64,000 bases of DNA from Magnetovibrio sp. PR-2 (GTDB lineage: Bacteria > Pseudomonadota > Alphaproteobacteria > Rhodospirillales > Magnetovibrionaceae): contig NZ_JBAHUR010000016.1 in the NCBI RefSeq assembly GCF_036689815.1, forward strand, positions 1 through 64,000, in the 5' to 3' direction. The translations under genes and the position numbers were made by a program. The notes under the pieces are model-generated. The model saw nothing but the letters and a program-made list of their open reading frames with translations, did no database searches and was not told the DNA's origin. Position 1 is the stretch's first letter. Each line of letters opens with the position of its first letter. Shown piece by piece: positions 17,842 through 26,976 of the stretch.

Positions 17842-18708
17842 TTACGCCCTGCCGCTCAACTTTGCGATCCAGCCTTTTTGGTAAGCTTTGCGCTGCTGTT
17901 CGTTCAAGAAGTCTTCCAACTTATCGCGTACGGCAGAGAATTCGACCTTCTCACCCGGCTCGATTTTCTCACACATCAAGATGTGATACCCGGTCTCAGA
18001 CTCTATAGGACCGGCGATCTCACCGACCTCCATTTTGAACAGCACCCGATCCAACTCCGGGTAGAGCTTTCCAGGCGGCACGCGGCCCAACAGACCGCCT
18101 TCGACCGCCGTCGGACATTCGGAATGCTGTACGGCTTGATCGGCAAAGTCGCCGGGATTGTCTTGCAGATGGTCCGCAATGGGCGCAATGCGGCGCAGGG
18201 CCTCGGTCTGTTTGTTTTCCTCATAATCATCGTTGATGGTGATGAGGATATGACGCGCGGTGCGCAGTTCAGGACGGTCAAACTGGTCAGGGTTTTCGGT
18301 GTAGAACGTCTCGACCTCTTCAGCGGTGACGCGGGACGCCTGATCACCGACCATATTCATCACCGCATCAAACGCCAATTCACGCCAAAGCGCGCGGCGT
18401 AAATCCGCCACACGCACGCCACTTTCCATCAGGGCGCGTTCGAACTCTTGCTCGTTTTCATAGCGGTCTTGAATTTGTGCAACGGCGTTGTCGACCTCAG
18501 CATCCGGTACGGACACGCGCGCGGCGTTGGGACTGTTCAACACCATGTCTTCCAAGTCGCGAATGTCTTCGCCGCGCTTGGTGGCCTTTTTCAGTTGTTC
18601 AGCATCCAGTTTTTCAGGCTGTTGGCCGAAGGTGTCCACCGCTGCTTTTAAAACATAATAGGCGTCCAGACCTTTTTCGTCCGAACCATTTCGTGCAGGC
18701 AATTTCAT
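17842..18708 (-). CDS. nifM: NifM, peptidyl-prolyl isomerase for NifH maturation
   Basis: A 288-residue protein. The N-terminal helical part has the NifM pattern LDAYYVLKAAVDTFG, and the C-terminal parvulin domain has ELRTARHILITIN, GGLLGRVPPGKLYPELD and SETGYHILMCEKIEPGEKV. NifM is needed for folding of NifH in Azotobacter and Klebsiella. It overlaps nifZ by 4 bases (ATGA), so the two are translationally coupled. NifM is commonest in gammaproteobacterial nif clusters, which matters for the origin of this island. Confidence 0.93.
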   Translation of the reverse strand: MKLPARNGSDEKGLDAYYVLKAAVDTFGQQPEKLDAEQLKKATKRGEDIRDLEDMVLNSPNAARVSVPDAEVDNAVAQIQDRYENEQEFERALMESGVRVADLRRALWRELAFDAVMNMVGDQASRVTAEEVETFYTENPDQFDRPELRTARHILITINDDYEENKQTEALRRIAPIADHLQDNPGDFADQAVQHSECPTAVEGGLLGRVPPGKLYPELDRVLFKMEVGEIAGPIESETGYHILMCEKIEPGEKVEFSAVRDKLEDFLNEQQRKAYQKGWIAKLSGRA

Positions 18709-19172
18709 GCCGATTGCTCCAGTTGAGCCTGTTCAGGGTCGGCCCAATCTAAACGGCTTTCGAGAATCTGCAAGGTGTGTCCAGGGAAACGCACGTGATA
18801 TTGCATTTCGCCTTCGGTTTCGCGCAACACTTTCAAGATTTCGCCCGGCGCACCCGCTTCGGCAATGACCTCACCGTTCACGGCAAAGGTTTTGAGCGCC
18901 ACGACCTTATCGCGGAATTCAAACTTTGACGGATTCCACGGCGCATCGATGGGGATCAGCTCTTCTTCACGACACCCCACAACACGATCATCGCCGACGA
19001 AGTGCACGGTGTAAACGATCTGGTCTTGCAAGAACGTGCCACGGTCGACAATGGTGCCGCAGGTGCCACGGCGCATAATCAGATCGCCCCGCTCCAACCC
19101 CGGAAAGGTTCCGTCATTGCGCACGTTGCGCGTGACCCGGACTTCATCCCCAATTTCATATTCGGCAATCAT
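18705..19172 (-). CDS. nifZ: NifZ, nitrogenase P-cluster maturation protein
   Basis: A 155-residue protein with two SH3-like NifZ repeats: GDEVRVTRNVRNDGTFPG and later FRDKVVALKTFAVNGEVI. LQDQIVYTVHFVGDDRVVGCREEELIP is a family signature. NifZ assists formation of the second P-cluster of the MoFe protein. It lies between nifW and nifM, the standard order, with 11 bases to nifW and an overlap with nifM. Confidence 0.95.
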   Translation of the reverse strand: MIAEYEIGDEVRVTRNVRNDGTFPGLERGDLIMRRGTCGTIVDRGTFLQDQIVYTVHFVGDDRVVGCREEELIPIDAPWNPSKFEFRDKVVALKTFAVNGEVIAEAGAPGEILKVLRETEGEMQYHVRFPGHTLQILESRLDWADPEQAQLEQSA

Positions 19173-19183
19173 GGTTGAGCTCC

Positions 19184-19516
19184 TTACTTGACCAAGTCAT
19201 CCAAGGCCACAAACGCGGGCTCGGCCTCTTGATCTGCGGCTTTGTAGACCTGTAAAACCTTTTCGGTTTTGGGGTCTGAGTCCACAAACGCCTGATAGGC
19301 CTTTTGCAACAATTCGGCATACACGCCCCGGCGCGCGGCTTCATCGGCGGGCGGATCGGTGACTTCGCCCAGCAGGTCGTGATAGCGCTGCAAGATGTGC
19401 AAGCGATACGCGTGCACTTTGGTTTGATCGAACTCAATTTCGAAGTAGTTCAAGAAGTCCTCTGCCCCTTCCAATTCGGACAGATCGTCTTCCAAGTCTG
19501 CGTCAAAGTCGAACAT
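19184..19516 (-). CDS. nifW: NifW, nitrogenase-stabilising protein
   Basis: A 110-residue acidic helical protein with the NifW pattern: SELEGAEDFLNYFEIEFDQTKVHAYRLHILQRYHD. NifW associates with the MoFe protein and helps its maturation or O2 protection. The length is normal and the start follows a purine-rich AGGAGAA. It is 12 bases downstream of the TPR gene, in the nifV-cysE-TPR-nifW-nifZ-nifM unit. Confidence 0.95.
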   Translation of the reverse strand: MFDFDADLEDDLSELEGAEDFLNYFEIEFDQTKVHAYRLHILQRYHDLLGEVTDPPADEAARRGVYAELLQKAYQAFVDSDPKTEKVLQVYKAADQEAEPAFVALDDLVK

Positions 19517-19528
19517 TTCAGTTTTCTC

Positions 19529-20041
19529 CTAGTGTTTTGCCGCGTCATTGAGCAAGGCTTCGCGGGCGACGTCCGCCAAGGCCTTTGCACCGATGCGATC
19601 TTTGGGGTCAAGCTGAGCCACTTTGTCGAGCCGTTCCAGCCCGCGCTCAGGTTCGTTTAATCTCAACAGCAAGTATCCCGCACCTTTGAGGGTGTGCAGA
19701 TAAAAGCGCACCAGCTCGGGTGTGCTTTCCATATGCGTCTGCACGTCGAGTAAGGTGACGTCTTGCCAATTTTTGGGAAAGTTCAAGCGCTCCGTCACTT
19801 TGCGCAACACATCGACGGCGATGCTCAGCGCTTCGGGGTAACGGTGGCTGTAGAAATAGTAGCGGTAAAGCGCCACGAACACTTCTAAGTGATCGGGCTC
19901 AATCTCCAACGCCGATTGCAGGTGGCTTTCGGCTTCAGGCTCACCGTAATGGTCGCTCGCTTTTTCGATCAGCTCTTCTGCGCGCGGATCCAAGGGCTGC
20001 GCGTAATACATTTCACTGGGTTCGAAAGCCAAAAGATCCAT
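19529..20041 (-). CDS. TPR-like protein of the nif operon
   Basis: A 170-residue protein with tetratricopeptide-type helices: AESHLQSALEIEPDHLEVFVALYRYYFYSHRYPEALSIAVDV, and a C-terminal repeat ERGLERLDKVAQLDPKDRIGAKALADVA. The start at ATG 20041 (MDLLAFEPSEMYY) follows AGGAGAG; the longer frame upstream lies inside cysE. It is placed between cysE and nifW, as in some proteobacterial nif clusters. It may be a scaffold for maturation factors; that is inference. Confidence 0.85.
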   Translation of the reverse strand: MDLLAFEPSEMYYAQPLDPRAEELIEKASDHYGEPEAESHLQSALEIEPDHLEVFVALYRYYFYSHRYPEALSIAVDVLRKVTERLNFPKNWQDVTLLDVQTHMESTPELVRFYLHTLKGAGYLLLRLNEPERGLERLDKVAQLDPKDRIGAKALADVAREALLNDAAKH

Positions 20042-20042
20042 T

Positions 20043-20834
20043 TCACTCTCCTGCTGCGCGGGGTAAGGGAATATGCACACGACCACGTTTGCGCGCGTCG
20101 GGGGAGACGTTTTCACACACCGCCTCGCCTTCACATTCGATGCAATTGCCGTCCGACACGCCGAGGCGGTCTTCCAAAACCGCAATGCGTTCCAAAACAC
20201 AGCTCATAGCGTCTGCCACCGGATCGGGGATCAGGTGGTGGTTCAAGTCGATGCCCGCCGGGTTCAGATGTGCCGCTTCGGACGTATGCACCACGCGGCC
20301 GGGAATGCCGACCACGGTGCGGTTTTCGGGAACGTCGGCGATGACCACCGAGTTCGCGCCAACCTTTGCATTTTTGCCAACAGTTATGGGGCCCAAGATC
20401 ATCGCACCACCGCCAACCACAACGCCGTCTTCCAACGACGGGTGACGTTTGCCGCGGCTCCACGACGTGCCGCCCAGGGTGACCCCGTGATACAGTGTGA
20501 CGTCATCGCCAATCTCTGCCGTTTCGCCGATGACGACGCCTGTGCCATGATCGATAAAGAAGCGATGGCCGATGGTGGCACCCGGATGGATTTCGATGCC
20601 GGAAAACATGCGGCTGAAAAAGGCCCAAAGGCGCGCGGCGTAGCGAAAACCCTTGGTCCAAAGTTTGTGCGCAATGCGGTGGTTGATAACGGCGTGAACA
20701 CCGGGGTACGTGGTCAGCACTTCGAACTTCGTGCGCGCTGCCGGGTCACGATCAAACACACAGTTGATGTCTTCGCGGATCATCCCAAACAGGCCAAGTT
20801 TTTTGGCGGGAGCTGGAACAACGTCATGCGGCAT
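20043..20834 (-). CDS. cysE: Serine O-acetyltransferase of the nif operon (CysE/NifP)
   Basis: A 263-residue enzyme making O-acetylserine for cysteine synthesis, supplying sulfur for the iron-sulfur clusters of nitrogenase. The left-handed beta-helix is clear: [29 protein letters not shown] and [13 protein letters not shown]. The C-terminal tail carries extra cysteines ([10 protein letters not shown]). ATG at 20834 is preceded by GGGGGG at a usable distance; an alternative ATG at 20840 is too close to it. It overlaps nifV by 11 bases, indicating translational coupling. Confidence 0.92.
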   Translation of the reverse strand: MPHDVVPAPAKKLGLFGMIREDINCVFDRDPAARTKFEVLTTYPGVHAVINHRIAHKLWTKGFRYAARLWAFFSRMFSGIEIHPGATIGHRFFIDHGTGVVIGETAEIGDDVTLYHGVTLGGTSWSRGKRHPSLEDGVVVGGGAMILGPITVGKNAKVGANSVVIADVPENRTVVGIPGRVVHTSEAAHLNPAGIDLNHHLIPDPVADAMSCVLERIAVLEDRLGVSDGNCIECEGEAVCENVSPDARKRGRVHIPLPRAAGE

Positions 20835-21984
20835 AACCATGTCCCCCCGCGTGTGAGAGTTCATGATAAAAGCGCAAAAGATCTTGATCGTCAGGGGCGC
20901 GTTTAGCTTCGGTCGAAAGTGCGCGCACACGCTGCAAAATCAGTTCCGCCTGATCTTGGTTGATGGGCAGACCTAAGTTTTGATAAGCCAGCAACACCCC
21001 GCGCGAGCCTGAGTGTTTGCCCAGCACAATGCGGTGTTCGCGGCCCAATTCAGCCGGATCGACACCTTGGTAATTCAGCGGGTTTTTCAGCAAGCCGTCC
21101 ACGTGGATGCCCGCTTCATGGGTGAACACGCCGTCACCCACCAAACTTTTTTGCCACGGAATGGGACGCCCCGATGCATTGGCAACCAGCTGGGACAACG
21201 CCCCCATTTGACGCAGGTCAATGCCCGTGTCGATACCGTGCAGGTGTTTGAGGCCCATCACAACTTCTTCGAAGGGCGCATTGCCCGCGCGTTCGCCCAA
21301 ACCGTGGACGGTCGTGTTGGCGTGGGTCGCGCCGCCCAAAATGGCGGCCAAGGTGTTGGCCGTGGCGAGGCCCAAATCGTCGTGGGCGTGGACTTCCAGT
21401 TCCAAGTCTGAGTTTTTGCGCATGCGCTCAAAGCTCGCGCGGATGGCGAACGGGTCCAACACACCGACGGTGTCGGCAAAGCGGAAACGACGCGCTCCGG
21501 CTTTGGCGGCGACGTCCAGAACTTGGTCGAGGAAATCGGGATCGGCGCGCGAGGAATCTTCACCGCCGACGCACACGTCAAAGCCTTGGTCCAAAGCCTT
21601 GGACACCATGCGTTCGATCTCGGCCAAGGCCCAGTCCCGGTCACGGCCCAGTTTGTGGAATAGATGTTGATCGGACACCGGCATGGACAAGTCCACGATG
21701 TCGGCCCCGGTTTCGGCGCACAGGCCCAAATCGGCGTCACACATGCGGCACCACACCACCAAATCGGTGTTGAGCTTCAAATCGGCAATGGCGCGAATGG
21801 CTTCGCGTTCTTCCGCGCCCATGGCGGGGATGCCGACTTCCAGCTCGGGCACACCCAAGCGGTCGAATTCTTGTGCAATGGCCAGTTTTTCGGCCAATGA
21901 AAAGGCGACACCGGCGGACTGTTCTCCGTCGCGTAATGTGGTGTCGTCGATGACTACGGTCTTGTTTTTGATCTCGTTGGTCAT
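20824..21984 (-). CDS. nifV: Homocitrate synthase NifV
   Basis: A 386-residue enzyme condensing acetyl-CoA and 2-oxoglutarate to homocitrate, the organic ligand of FeMo-co. The TIM-barrel start [19 protein letters not shown] holds the metal and substrate residues; [14 protein letters not shown] carries the metal-binding histidines, and [14 protein letters not shown] is present. GGAG lies about 10 bases before the ATG. It is the first gene of its unit, driven by its own -24/-12 promoter after the nifS terminator. Confidence 0.96.
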   Translation of the reverse strand: MTNEIKNKTVVIDDTTLRDGEQSAGVAFSLAEKLAIAQEFDRLGVPELEVGIPAMGAEEREAIRAIADLKLNTDLVVWCRMCDADLGLCAETGADIVDLSMPVSDQHLFHKLGRDRDWALAEIERMVSKALDQGFDVCVGGEDSSRADPDFLDQVLDVAAKAGARRFRFADTVGVLDPFAIRASFERMRKNSDLELEVHAHDDLGLATANTLAAILGGATHANTTVHGLGERAGNAPFEEVVMGLKHLHGIDTGIDLRQMGALSQLVANASGRPIPWQKSLVGDGVFTHEAGIHVDGLLKNPLNYQGVDPAELGREHRIVLGKHSGSRGVLLAYQNLGLPINQDQAELILQRVRALSTEAKRAPDDQDLLRFYHELSHAGGHGYAA

Positions 21985-22010
21985 TTTGGTTCTCCTAGCC
22001 CTTAAGACTA

Positions 22011-22026
22011 AGCAACCCCTGTGCCA
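22011..22026 (-). promoter_or_regulatory. Sigma-54 promoter of nifV
   Basis: On the minus strand TTGGCACAGGGGTTGCT matches TGGCAC-N5-TTGCT, GG and GC exactly 10 bases apart, 27 bases before the nifV start codon. Confidence 0.88.
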
Positions 22027-22068
22027 ACTTTTAATGATTAAATATCAATCACTTAGCCTGTTGCGCTT

Positions 22069-22084
22069 TGTCGCATATCCGACA
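22069..22084. promoter_or_regulatory. NifA upstream activator site (nifV)
   Basis: TGTCGCATATCCGACA fits TGT-N10-ACA exactly, about 45-60 bases upstream of the -24 element. It overlaps the T tract of the nifS terminator. Confidence 0.82.
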
Positions 22085-22114
22085 AAAAAAGACGGTGGGG
22101 ACAAGTCCCCACCG
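22082..22114 (-). terminator. Rho-independent terminator after nifS
   Basis: On the minus strand a 10-bp GC-rich stem (CGGTGGGGAC / GTCCCCACCG, 22093-22114) with a 2-base spacer is followed by CT then a run of seven T. It lies 33 bases past the nifS stop and separates the iscA-nifUS unit from nifV. Confidence 0.88.
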
Positions 22115-22146
22115 CCAAGTGCTAGGAGGCAACAGCAAAGTTGCGC

Positions 22147-23358
22147 TTAAGAATAGGCCGGAGCAAACGCCTGATCGGGGTTTGCCACTGGCCCGTTCTC
22201 CCCCCAATACGGGGAGAGCTTGCGGAGTTTGGCCACGATGCCTGGCACGACATCAATGACCTTCTCGATCTCTTGGGGTGTGTTGTAGCGCGACAGGGAG
22301 AAACGCACTGTACCGTGGGCAGCCGTGAACGGAATGTCCATGGCGCGCATCACGTGCGACGGCTCCAACGATCCAGACGTACAGGCCGAACCGGAAGAGG
22401 CAGCGATCCCGTCTTTGTTCAGCAACATCAAAATCGCTTCACCTTCGATGAATTCGAACGCGATGTTCAAGGTGTTGGGCAAGCGGTTTTCCGGATCGCC
22501 CGTCACAAAACAGTTGGGGATGGCTTCCAAAAGCGCGTCTTGCAAACGGTCGCGCATAGCCATGACTTCGGAATTTTCGAAGGCCATGTGCTTTTGTGCA
22601 AACTCGCACGCCAAACCCAGGCCGACGATGGACGCTGCGTTTTCCGTGCCGGCACGGCGTCCGCGTTCTTGGTGACCACCGCGCAATAATGGCCGATAGC
22701 GCGTCCCGCGTTTGAGATACAACACACCGATGCCTTTGGGGGCATGCAGTTTGTGGCCCGAGAGCGACAGCATATTGATCTTGGTATTTTTCAAATCCAT
22801 CGGAATTTTGCCGACGGCTTGCACCGCGTCGGTGTGAAACATCACGCCCGCCGCATGAGCCATTTCAGCCATTTCGATAACAGGGAAGTAAGAGCCTGTT
22901 TCGTTGTTGGCCCACATCACAGATACAATGGCAACGTTGGGTGTAAGCAAGCTTTTGTATTTTTCCAGATCCAAACGGCCCTTGCTGTCCACTTCCAAAT
23001 AGTGAACTGTGTAGCCTTCTTTTTCCAAATGCTTGCACAGCTCCAACACCGCCGGGTGTTCGATCACAGTGGTGATGATTTCACGACGTTTGGGATAAGC
23101 TTTCAGCGCCGATAAAATGGCGGTCGAGTCCGATTCCGTACCACACGACGTGAACACGATTTCACTGTCGTATTCCGCACCCAGCAAATCCTGGATTTGA
23201 CCGCGCGCTTTTTTGATGGCGTGGCCGACCTTGTTGCCGAATTGGTGCATGGAGGACGGGTTGCCGAATTGCTCCGTAAAGTACGGCAACATGGATTCGA
23301 CGATTTCCGGGTCCACCTGCGTGGTGGCGTTGTTGTCGAGATAAATGCCGTCGGTCAT
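22147..23358 (-). CDS. nifS: Cysteine desulfurase NifS
   Basis: A 403-residue PLP enzyme releasing sulfur from cysteine for cluster assembly on NifU. The PLP lysine is in LSLSGHKLHAPKG, and the active-site Cys is in SSGSACTSGSLEPSH. The start YLDNNATTQVDPE is typical of class I desulfurases. ATG at 23358 follows AAGG and lies 4 bases after the nifU stop; the upstream frame extension lies in nifU. The tail is followed by a strong terminator. Confidence 0.97.
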   Translation of the reverse strand: MTDGIYLDNNATTQVDPEIVESMLPYFTEQFGNPSSMHQFGNKVGHAIKKARGQIQDLLGAEYDSEIVFTSCGTESDSTAILSALKAYPKRREIITTVIEHPAVLELCKHLEKEGYTVHYLEVDSKGRLDLEKYKSLLTPNVAIVSVMWANNETGSYFPVIEMAEMAHAAGVMFHTDAVQAVGKIPMDLKNTKINMLSLSGHKLHAPKGIGVLYLKRGTRYRPLLRGGHQERGRRAGTENAASIVGLGLACEFAQKHMAFENSEVMAMRDRLQDALLEAIPNCFVTGDPENRLPNTLNIAFEFIEGEAILMLLNKDGIAASSGSACTSGSLEPSHVMRAMDIPFTAAHGTVRFSLSRYNTPQEIEKVIDVVPGIVAKLRKLSPYWGENGPVANPDQAFAPAYS

Positions 23359-23362
23359 ATCC

Positions 23363-24292
23363 TTAAGCCCCCGCCACTTGAACGGGTTTTTGTTTTTTCT
23401 CAACCGGGATCAGCTGGATAAACTCACCCAACTCTTCCATCAATTGTTGCTGCACGCCGCCCAAGGTCATGCCTGCCATTTGACAGCCGGAGCATGCTCC
23501 GACCAAGTGAACCATGACGCGGTTCCCTTGGATGTCAATCAGTTCAATGTCACCTTTATCGGCTTGCAGCATGGGGCGTACTTTTTCGATGACGGCTTCA
23601 ATTTTTTTGACCCGTTGGAACTCGCTCATACCGGACGGGGCGGCAGGCGGCGTATCGGCCGTTGGCTCTTCCAACGGTGCGGTTTGCGGTTTCGGCGCGG
23701 CTTCGGGGTCGAACTCAATGCCTTGTTCCGCCAAAACTTTGGTCAAGATTTCTTCAATGCCTTCGTGGCAAGACGAACACCCGCCACCGGCTTTGGTGTA
23801 GTTGGTGACATCTTCAACAGAAGTCAGGTTGTTGGCCCGCACGGTGTCTTCGATCATGACGGCGTCGATGGCGAAACACTTACAGATCAGCTCGCCTTCT
23901 TCGTGATCGTCTTTCCATTCTTCACCACGGTAATCGGCAACAGCCGCTTGCAAAGCTTCGCGTCCCATGACGGAGCAGTGCATTTTTTCCGGCGGCAGAC
24001 CTTCCAGATAATCGGCAATGTCGTTGTTCGACACCTTCAAAGCTTCGTCTAAGGATTTGCCCTTAATAATTTCGGTGAGAGCCGAACTCGATGCGATTGC
24101 AGAGCCACAGCCAAACGTTTGAAAACCCGCATCTTCGATGATTTCCGTTTCGGGGTTCACTTTCAACTGCAAACGAAGCGCATCGCCGCAGGAAATGGAA
24201 CCAACATCACCGGTGGCGTTGGCTTCACCAACTTCGCCAGCGTTGCGGGGGTTGAAAAAGTGTTCTTTGACGGTATCGGAATAATCCCACAT
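23363..24292 (-). CDS. nifU: Iron-sulfur scaffold NifU
   Basis: A 309-residue three-domain scaffold. The IscU-like domain (about 1-125) has Cys in [15 protein letters not shown] and KMHCSVMG. The central [2Fe-2S] domain (about 130-185) has CKCFAID and [12 protein letters not shown]. After a Pro/Ala-rich linker, the C-terminal Nfu domain has [13 protein letters not shown] with the CxxC site. All expected cysteines are present. It follows iscA by 29 bases and is coupled to nifS. Confidence 0.97.
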   Translation of the reverse strand: MWDYSDTVKEHFFNPRNAGEVGEANATGDVGSISCGDALRLQLKVNPETEIIEDAGFQTFGCGSAIASSSALTEIIKGKSLDEALKVSNNDIADYLEGLPPEKMHCSVMGREALQAAVADYRGEEWKDDHEEGELICKCFAIDAVMIEDTVRANNLTSVEDVTNYTKAGGGCSSCHEGIEEILTKVLAEQGIEFDPEAAPKPQTAPLEEPTADTPPAAPSGMSEFQRVKKIEAVIEKVRPMLQADKGDIELIDIQGNRVMVHLVGACSGCQMAGMTLGGVQQQLMEELGEFIQLIPVEKKQKPVQVAGA

Positions 24293-24321
24293 TGGACCAT
24301 ACTCACTTTTCTTTTGATTGC

Positions 24322-24645
24322 TTAAGCACAGAAAGATTTGCCGCAGCCGCAGGACTGCTTGGCGTTCGGATTGTTGAAGGTGAAACCAGCACCCTCGACG
24401 CTTTCGGTGAAATCGATGGTGACGCCTTCGAGATATTGAGCGTTTTCGGGGTTCACAAAAACGGACAGCGCGCCCGCTTCGATGACGGTGTCGCCTTCGG
24501 GGGCTTCTTCTTCCAAGCTCAAGGCGTATTGAAAACCGGAACAGCCACCGCTGCTGACTTGAATGCGCAATCCCTTGATGTCCTTTTCGGACCCGGAAAT
24601 CACTTTGGACAGGGCATTTTGGGCGTTTTCCGTAAGCTCTAACAT
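24322..24645 (-). CDS. IscA/HesB-like iron-sulfur assembly protein
   Basis: A 107-residue A-type carrier. The three conserved cysteines are visible in [10 protein letters not shown] and the C-terminal SCGCGKSF. It would receive or deliver clusters during nitrogenase assembly. It is the first gene of the nifUS unit, directly behind a -24/-12 promoter; A-type carriers next to nifU (IscA-nif) are known from Azotobacter. Confidence 0.94.
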   Translation of the reverse strand: MLELTENAQNALSKVISGSEKDIKGLRIQVSSGGCSGFQYALSLEEEAPEGDTVIEAGALSVFVNPENAQYLEGVTIDFTESVEGAGFTFNNPNAKQSCGCGKSFCA

Positions 24646-24699
24646 GTTGACTCCTATTTGTTCGGGTTGGCGCCTTCAGACGCTTCTGCCCAAAGAAGG

Positions 24700-24715
24700 A
24701 GCAATTAGCATGCCA
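24700..24715 (-). promoter_or_regulatory. Sigma-54 promoter of iscA-nifUS
   Basis: On the minus strand TGGCATGCTAATTGCT has GG and GC exactly 10 bases apart (TGGCAT-N5-TTGCT), one base off the -24 consensus, 55 bases before the iscA start. Confidence 0.83.
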
Positions 24716-24758
24716 GTTTAAAGTCGTTCAATTTCAATGAATTGGATCGAGGGAGCTT

Positions 24759-24774
24759 TGTCGCATGTGCGACA
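24759..24774. promoter_or_regulatory. NifA upstream activator site (iscA-nifUS)
   Basis: TGTCGCATGTGCGACA is a perfect TGT-N10-ACA and almost completely palindromic. It lies about 45-60 bases upstream of the -24 element and directly follows the apbE stop codon. Confidence 0.87.
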
Positions 24775-24781
24775 AAGAACA

Positions 24782-25810
24782 TTAGCGCCCCTCTAAAATG
24801 TCCAGCTTTTTGTCCGTTTCAAACGTCACACGGTCCTTCATGGCTGGAGTGATGAACACACGGCCTTCGGTATCGACGATCATGGCGTATTTGAGCCCCA
24901 TGCTTTCGACGACTTTTTCCCACTCTTGTGGCCCCGCGACGACCAAAGCCGTCGCTGCTGCGTCCGCCAGCGCACCATTTTCGTGAACGACACTGGCCGA
25001 AGCCGTATGCTCCACCGGCATGCCCGTGCGCGGATCAATGATGTGCGCGTATTTCACGCCTTCGGACATACGAAAGCGTTCGTAATTACCGGAGGTATAG
25101 AGGTTCTCCCCCCCGGTCAGCTCAACGGATGCAATCACGCCCCAGTCACGCGGATCGCGAATGCCGACAGTCCACAAGCGTTCGCCAGGTTTGCCGATGG
25201 TATTTAAATCGCCACCCGCGTTCACAATGGCGTTTTGAATGCCCAAGGACTTAAGCTTTTCCACCGCCATGTCCAAGGCCACACCCTTGCCAAAACCGCC
25301 AAAGTCGAACGACACGGTTCGGTTGATGGTGGAAACCTGGTTGCCTTCGACCATGATGTCCAACATGGACGCTTGGCGTGACGCCAGCCTCTTGATCTGA
25401 TCAAAATCCGGCAACGAGCCCGTGGGCAGTTCGTCTGCGTGAAAACCCCAAGCGTCAATCAGCTTGCCGATGGCGGGATTAAACAGACCGCCGCTCATGA
25501 CCTCATACTGCTGACCTTGAAGAAGCAACGGCAGCACGAAGTCTGAGACCTCTACGGTTTCACCCTGGTCCATGGCGCGGTTGATGTCGTACAGTTCACC
25601 GCCCGGCTTCCACGCGTGCCAGTCCTTGTGCATGCGTTGAAAATCGCGGTCAACTTCGGTGATGGCGTGTTTGGCTAAGTCTTCGTCGGCGCCACGGATG
25701 ATGAATTCCACCAATGTGCCGAAGACATAACGTGTTTCTTTGTACTCAGCCGGTTGGTCAGAGCAAGCCGTGACGAAGATGAGAACAATAAGGGTAACAA
25801 GACGTTTCAT
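24782..25810 (-). CDS. apbE: ApbE, FAD:protein FMN transferase
   Basis: A 342-residue lipoprotein or exported enzyme attaching FMN to threonine in RnfD/RnfG-type subunits. The start MKRLVTLIVLIFVTACSD is a lipoprotein signal with the lipobox Cys at TAC. Family motifs include FDFGGFGKGVALDMAVE, NAGGDLNTIGKP and AHIIDPRTGMPV. The frame extends upstream, but ATG at 25810 gives the signal peptide. It is the last gene of the nifENX unit, so FMN loading of the Rnf complex would be induced with nitrogenase. Confidence 0.95.
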   Translation of the reverse strand: MKRLVTLIVLIFVTACSDQPAEYKETRYVFGTLVEFIIRGADEDLAKHAITEVDRDFQRMHKDWHAWKPGGELYDINRAMDQGETVEVSDFVLPLLLQGQQYEVMSGGLFNPAIGKLIDAWGFHADELPTGSLPDFDQIKRLASRQASMLDIMVEGNQVSTINRTVSFDFGGFGKGVALDMAVEKLKSLGIQNAIVNAGGDLNTIGKPGERLWTVGIRDPRDWGVIASVELTGGENLYTSGNYERFRMSEGVKYAHIIDPRTGMPVEHTASASVVHENGALADAAATALVVAGPQEWEKVVESMGLKYAMIVDTEGRVFITPAMKDRVTFETDKKLDILEGR

Positions 25811-25847
25811 GGGGCAACCATGACAAAGAATGCTGCCAAAGGCAAAG

Positions 25848-26273
25848 TCATTCCATGACGCATTGATAGGCGCGGCGCAAAAGCTCCAATTCGCTGGGCG
25901 GCAAGTCGCGCCCATCAGTGATGGCGATGAATTCACCACCAACTTTTTCAGCGGCTTCAAAGGGCGGGTCCATGGTGGTAATCCGCCCCAGATAGATGGC
26001 AGAGACACCTTCGGGCGTGTCCACGAACGAACTGAAATCCGTTTCCAGTTCGATATCGTCCTTGGACAGCCCCAGTTTCCCCACCACCTGGTTCACCGCC
26101 ATAGCCGGATGAACGACAACATCACTGTCGCGAAAATCTTCATCTTCTCCCAACACTTGGGAAAGTTTGGGAAACGCGTCAGGCGCAACCACACCATCGG
26201 CGAACCGCAAAAAGCGGATTCGCGCGCTGGTGCGTTGCTTGTGAACCAAAATCAGTCGAGCGGGAGCGGGCAT
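25848..26273 (-). CDS. Conserved small protein of the nifENX operon, function unknown
   Basis: A 141-residue protein with no cysteine cluster, signal peptide or membrane helix. It begins MPAPARLILVHKQR and contains a beta-rich centre (SAIYLGRITTMDPP). I do not recognise the family. It overlaps or abuts the thioredoxin-like ferredoxin gene upstream (stop at 26275) and precedes apbE by 37 bases, all on the same strand. A role in nitrogenase electron supply or cofactor assembly is a guess from position. Confidence 0.72.
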   Translation of the reverse strand: MPAPARLILVHKQRTSARIRFLRFADGVVAPDAFPKLSQVLGEDEDFRDSDVVVHPAMAVNQVVGKLGLSKDDIELETDFSSFVDTPEGVSAIYLGRITTMDPPFEAAEKVGGEFIAITDGRDLPPSELELLRRAYQCVME

Positions 26274-26274
26274 C

Positions 26275-26598
26275 TTACCAAATGTCTTCCGGAGCCTGCA
26301 GACGTTCGACGACTTCGCCGCCTTTGATGTGCTTTTCGACGATTTCACCCACGTCAGAGGGCTGAACCTTCAAATACATCACGCCTTCGGGGTAGACCAA
26401 GACACTGGGGCCGGTAAAGCACGGGCCGATACAGCTGGAGGATGACAGCTTGTGTACACCCCACAGATCGTGTTCTTGGAACGCCGCCAAAAATGCGTCC
26501 ATGACAGCCGGGGAATTGGCGGATGCACAAGACCCACGCGGGTGGCCTTCGGGACGAGATTGCACGCAAACAAAAACGTGTTTATCAGGACGGGGCAT
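26275..26598 (-). CDS. Thioredoxin-like [2Fe-2S] ferredoxin
   Basis: A 107-residue protein of the Shethna/FeSI type. The ligand pattern is Cys in FVCVQS, Cys in GSCASANS, then SSSSCIGPCFTGPSVLVYPEG. In Azotobacter a protein of this kind is encoded near nif genes. It abuts its downstream neighbour and follows fdxB by 27 bases. It may protect nitrogenase or carry electrons; which of these is not established. Confidence 0.92.
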   Translation of the reverse strand: MPRPDKHVFVCVQSRPEGHPRGSCASANSPAVMDAFLAAFQEHDLWGVHKLSSSSCIGPCFTGPSVLVYPEGVMYLKVQPSDVGEIVEKHIKGGEVVERLQAPEDIW

Positions 26599-26625
26599 AT
26601 TCTTTCCTTCTTCTTATCTTCTATC

Positions 26626-26949
26626 TTAGGCAGGTTCTTGGGGGGCGTGGGACATGCAGGCTTTGGGGCAAACCTTGATGCAGGCTTTGCAACCGATGCA
26701 GTCCATGGGGTCTTTCAAAGACATGACCATGGCAGTGTCATCGGAGAAACCGTCATCATCGTCATCCCAATCGTCATCGTCTAAATCGTCGTCCAGATCC
26801 AAGTCTTCGCGATCGACCAAGTCGAACACATCGCGCGGGCAGGTTTTGAAGCAACGACCGCAACCGATGCAGTTTGCTTGGTTCAATTCCGTGACGAACT
26901 CAGGTGTGAACTCGGTGCCGCCACGGGTAATTCCAGTAATAAAAGCCAT
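26626..26949 (-). CDS. fdxB: FdxB, nif-specific 2[4Fe-4S] ferredoxin III with an acidic insert
   Basis: A 107-residue ferredoxin with two cluster motifs: CIGCGRCFKTCPRDVF near 27-42 and CIGCKACIKVCPKACM near 84-99. The opening TGITRGGTEFTPEFV is typical of nif ferredoxin III. Between the two clusters lies a striking run of about 20 mostly Asp residues (positions about 48-68, beginning DREDLDLDDDL). The start is 27 bases downstream of the small metalloprotein gene. It probably donates electrons in FeMo-co synthesis. Confidence 0.94.
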   Translation of the reverse strand: MAFITGITRGGTEFTPEFVTELNQANCIGCGRCFKTCPRDVFDLVDREDLDLDDDLDDDDWDDDDDGFSDDTAMVMSLKDPMDCIGCKACIKVCPKACMSHAPQEPA

Positions 26950-26976
26950 TGTCTGATCCTCTCGTCAGGTGTGTGT

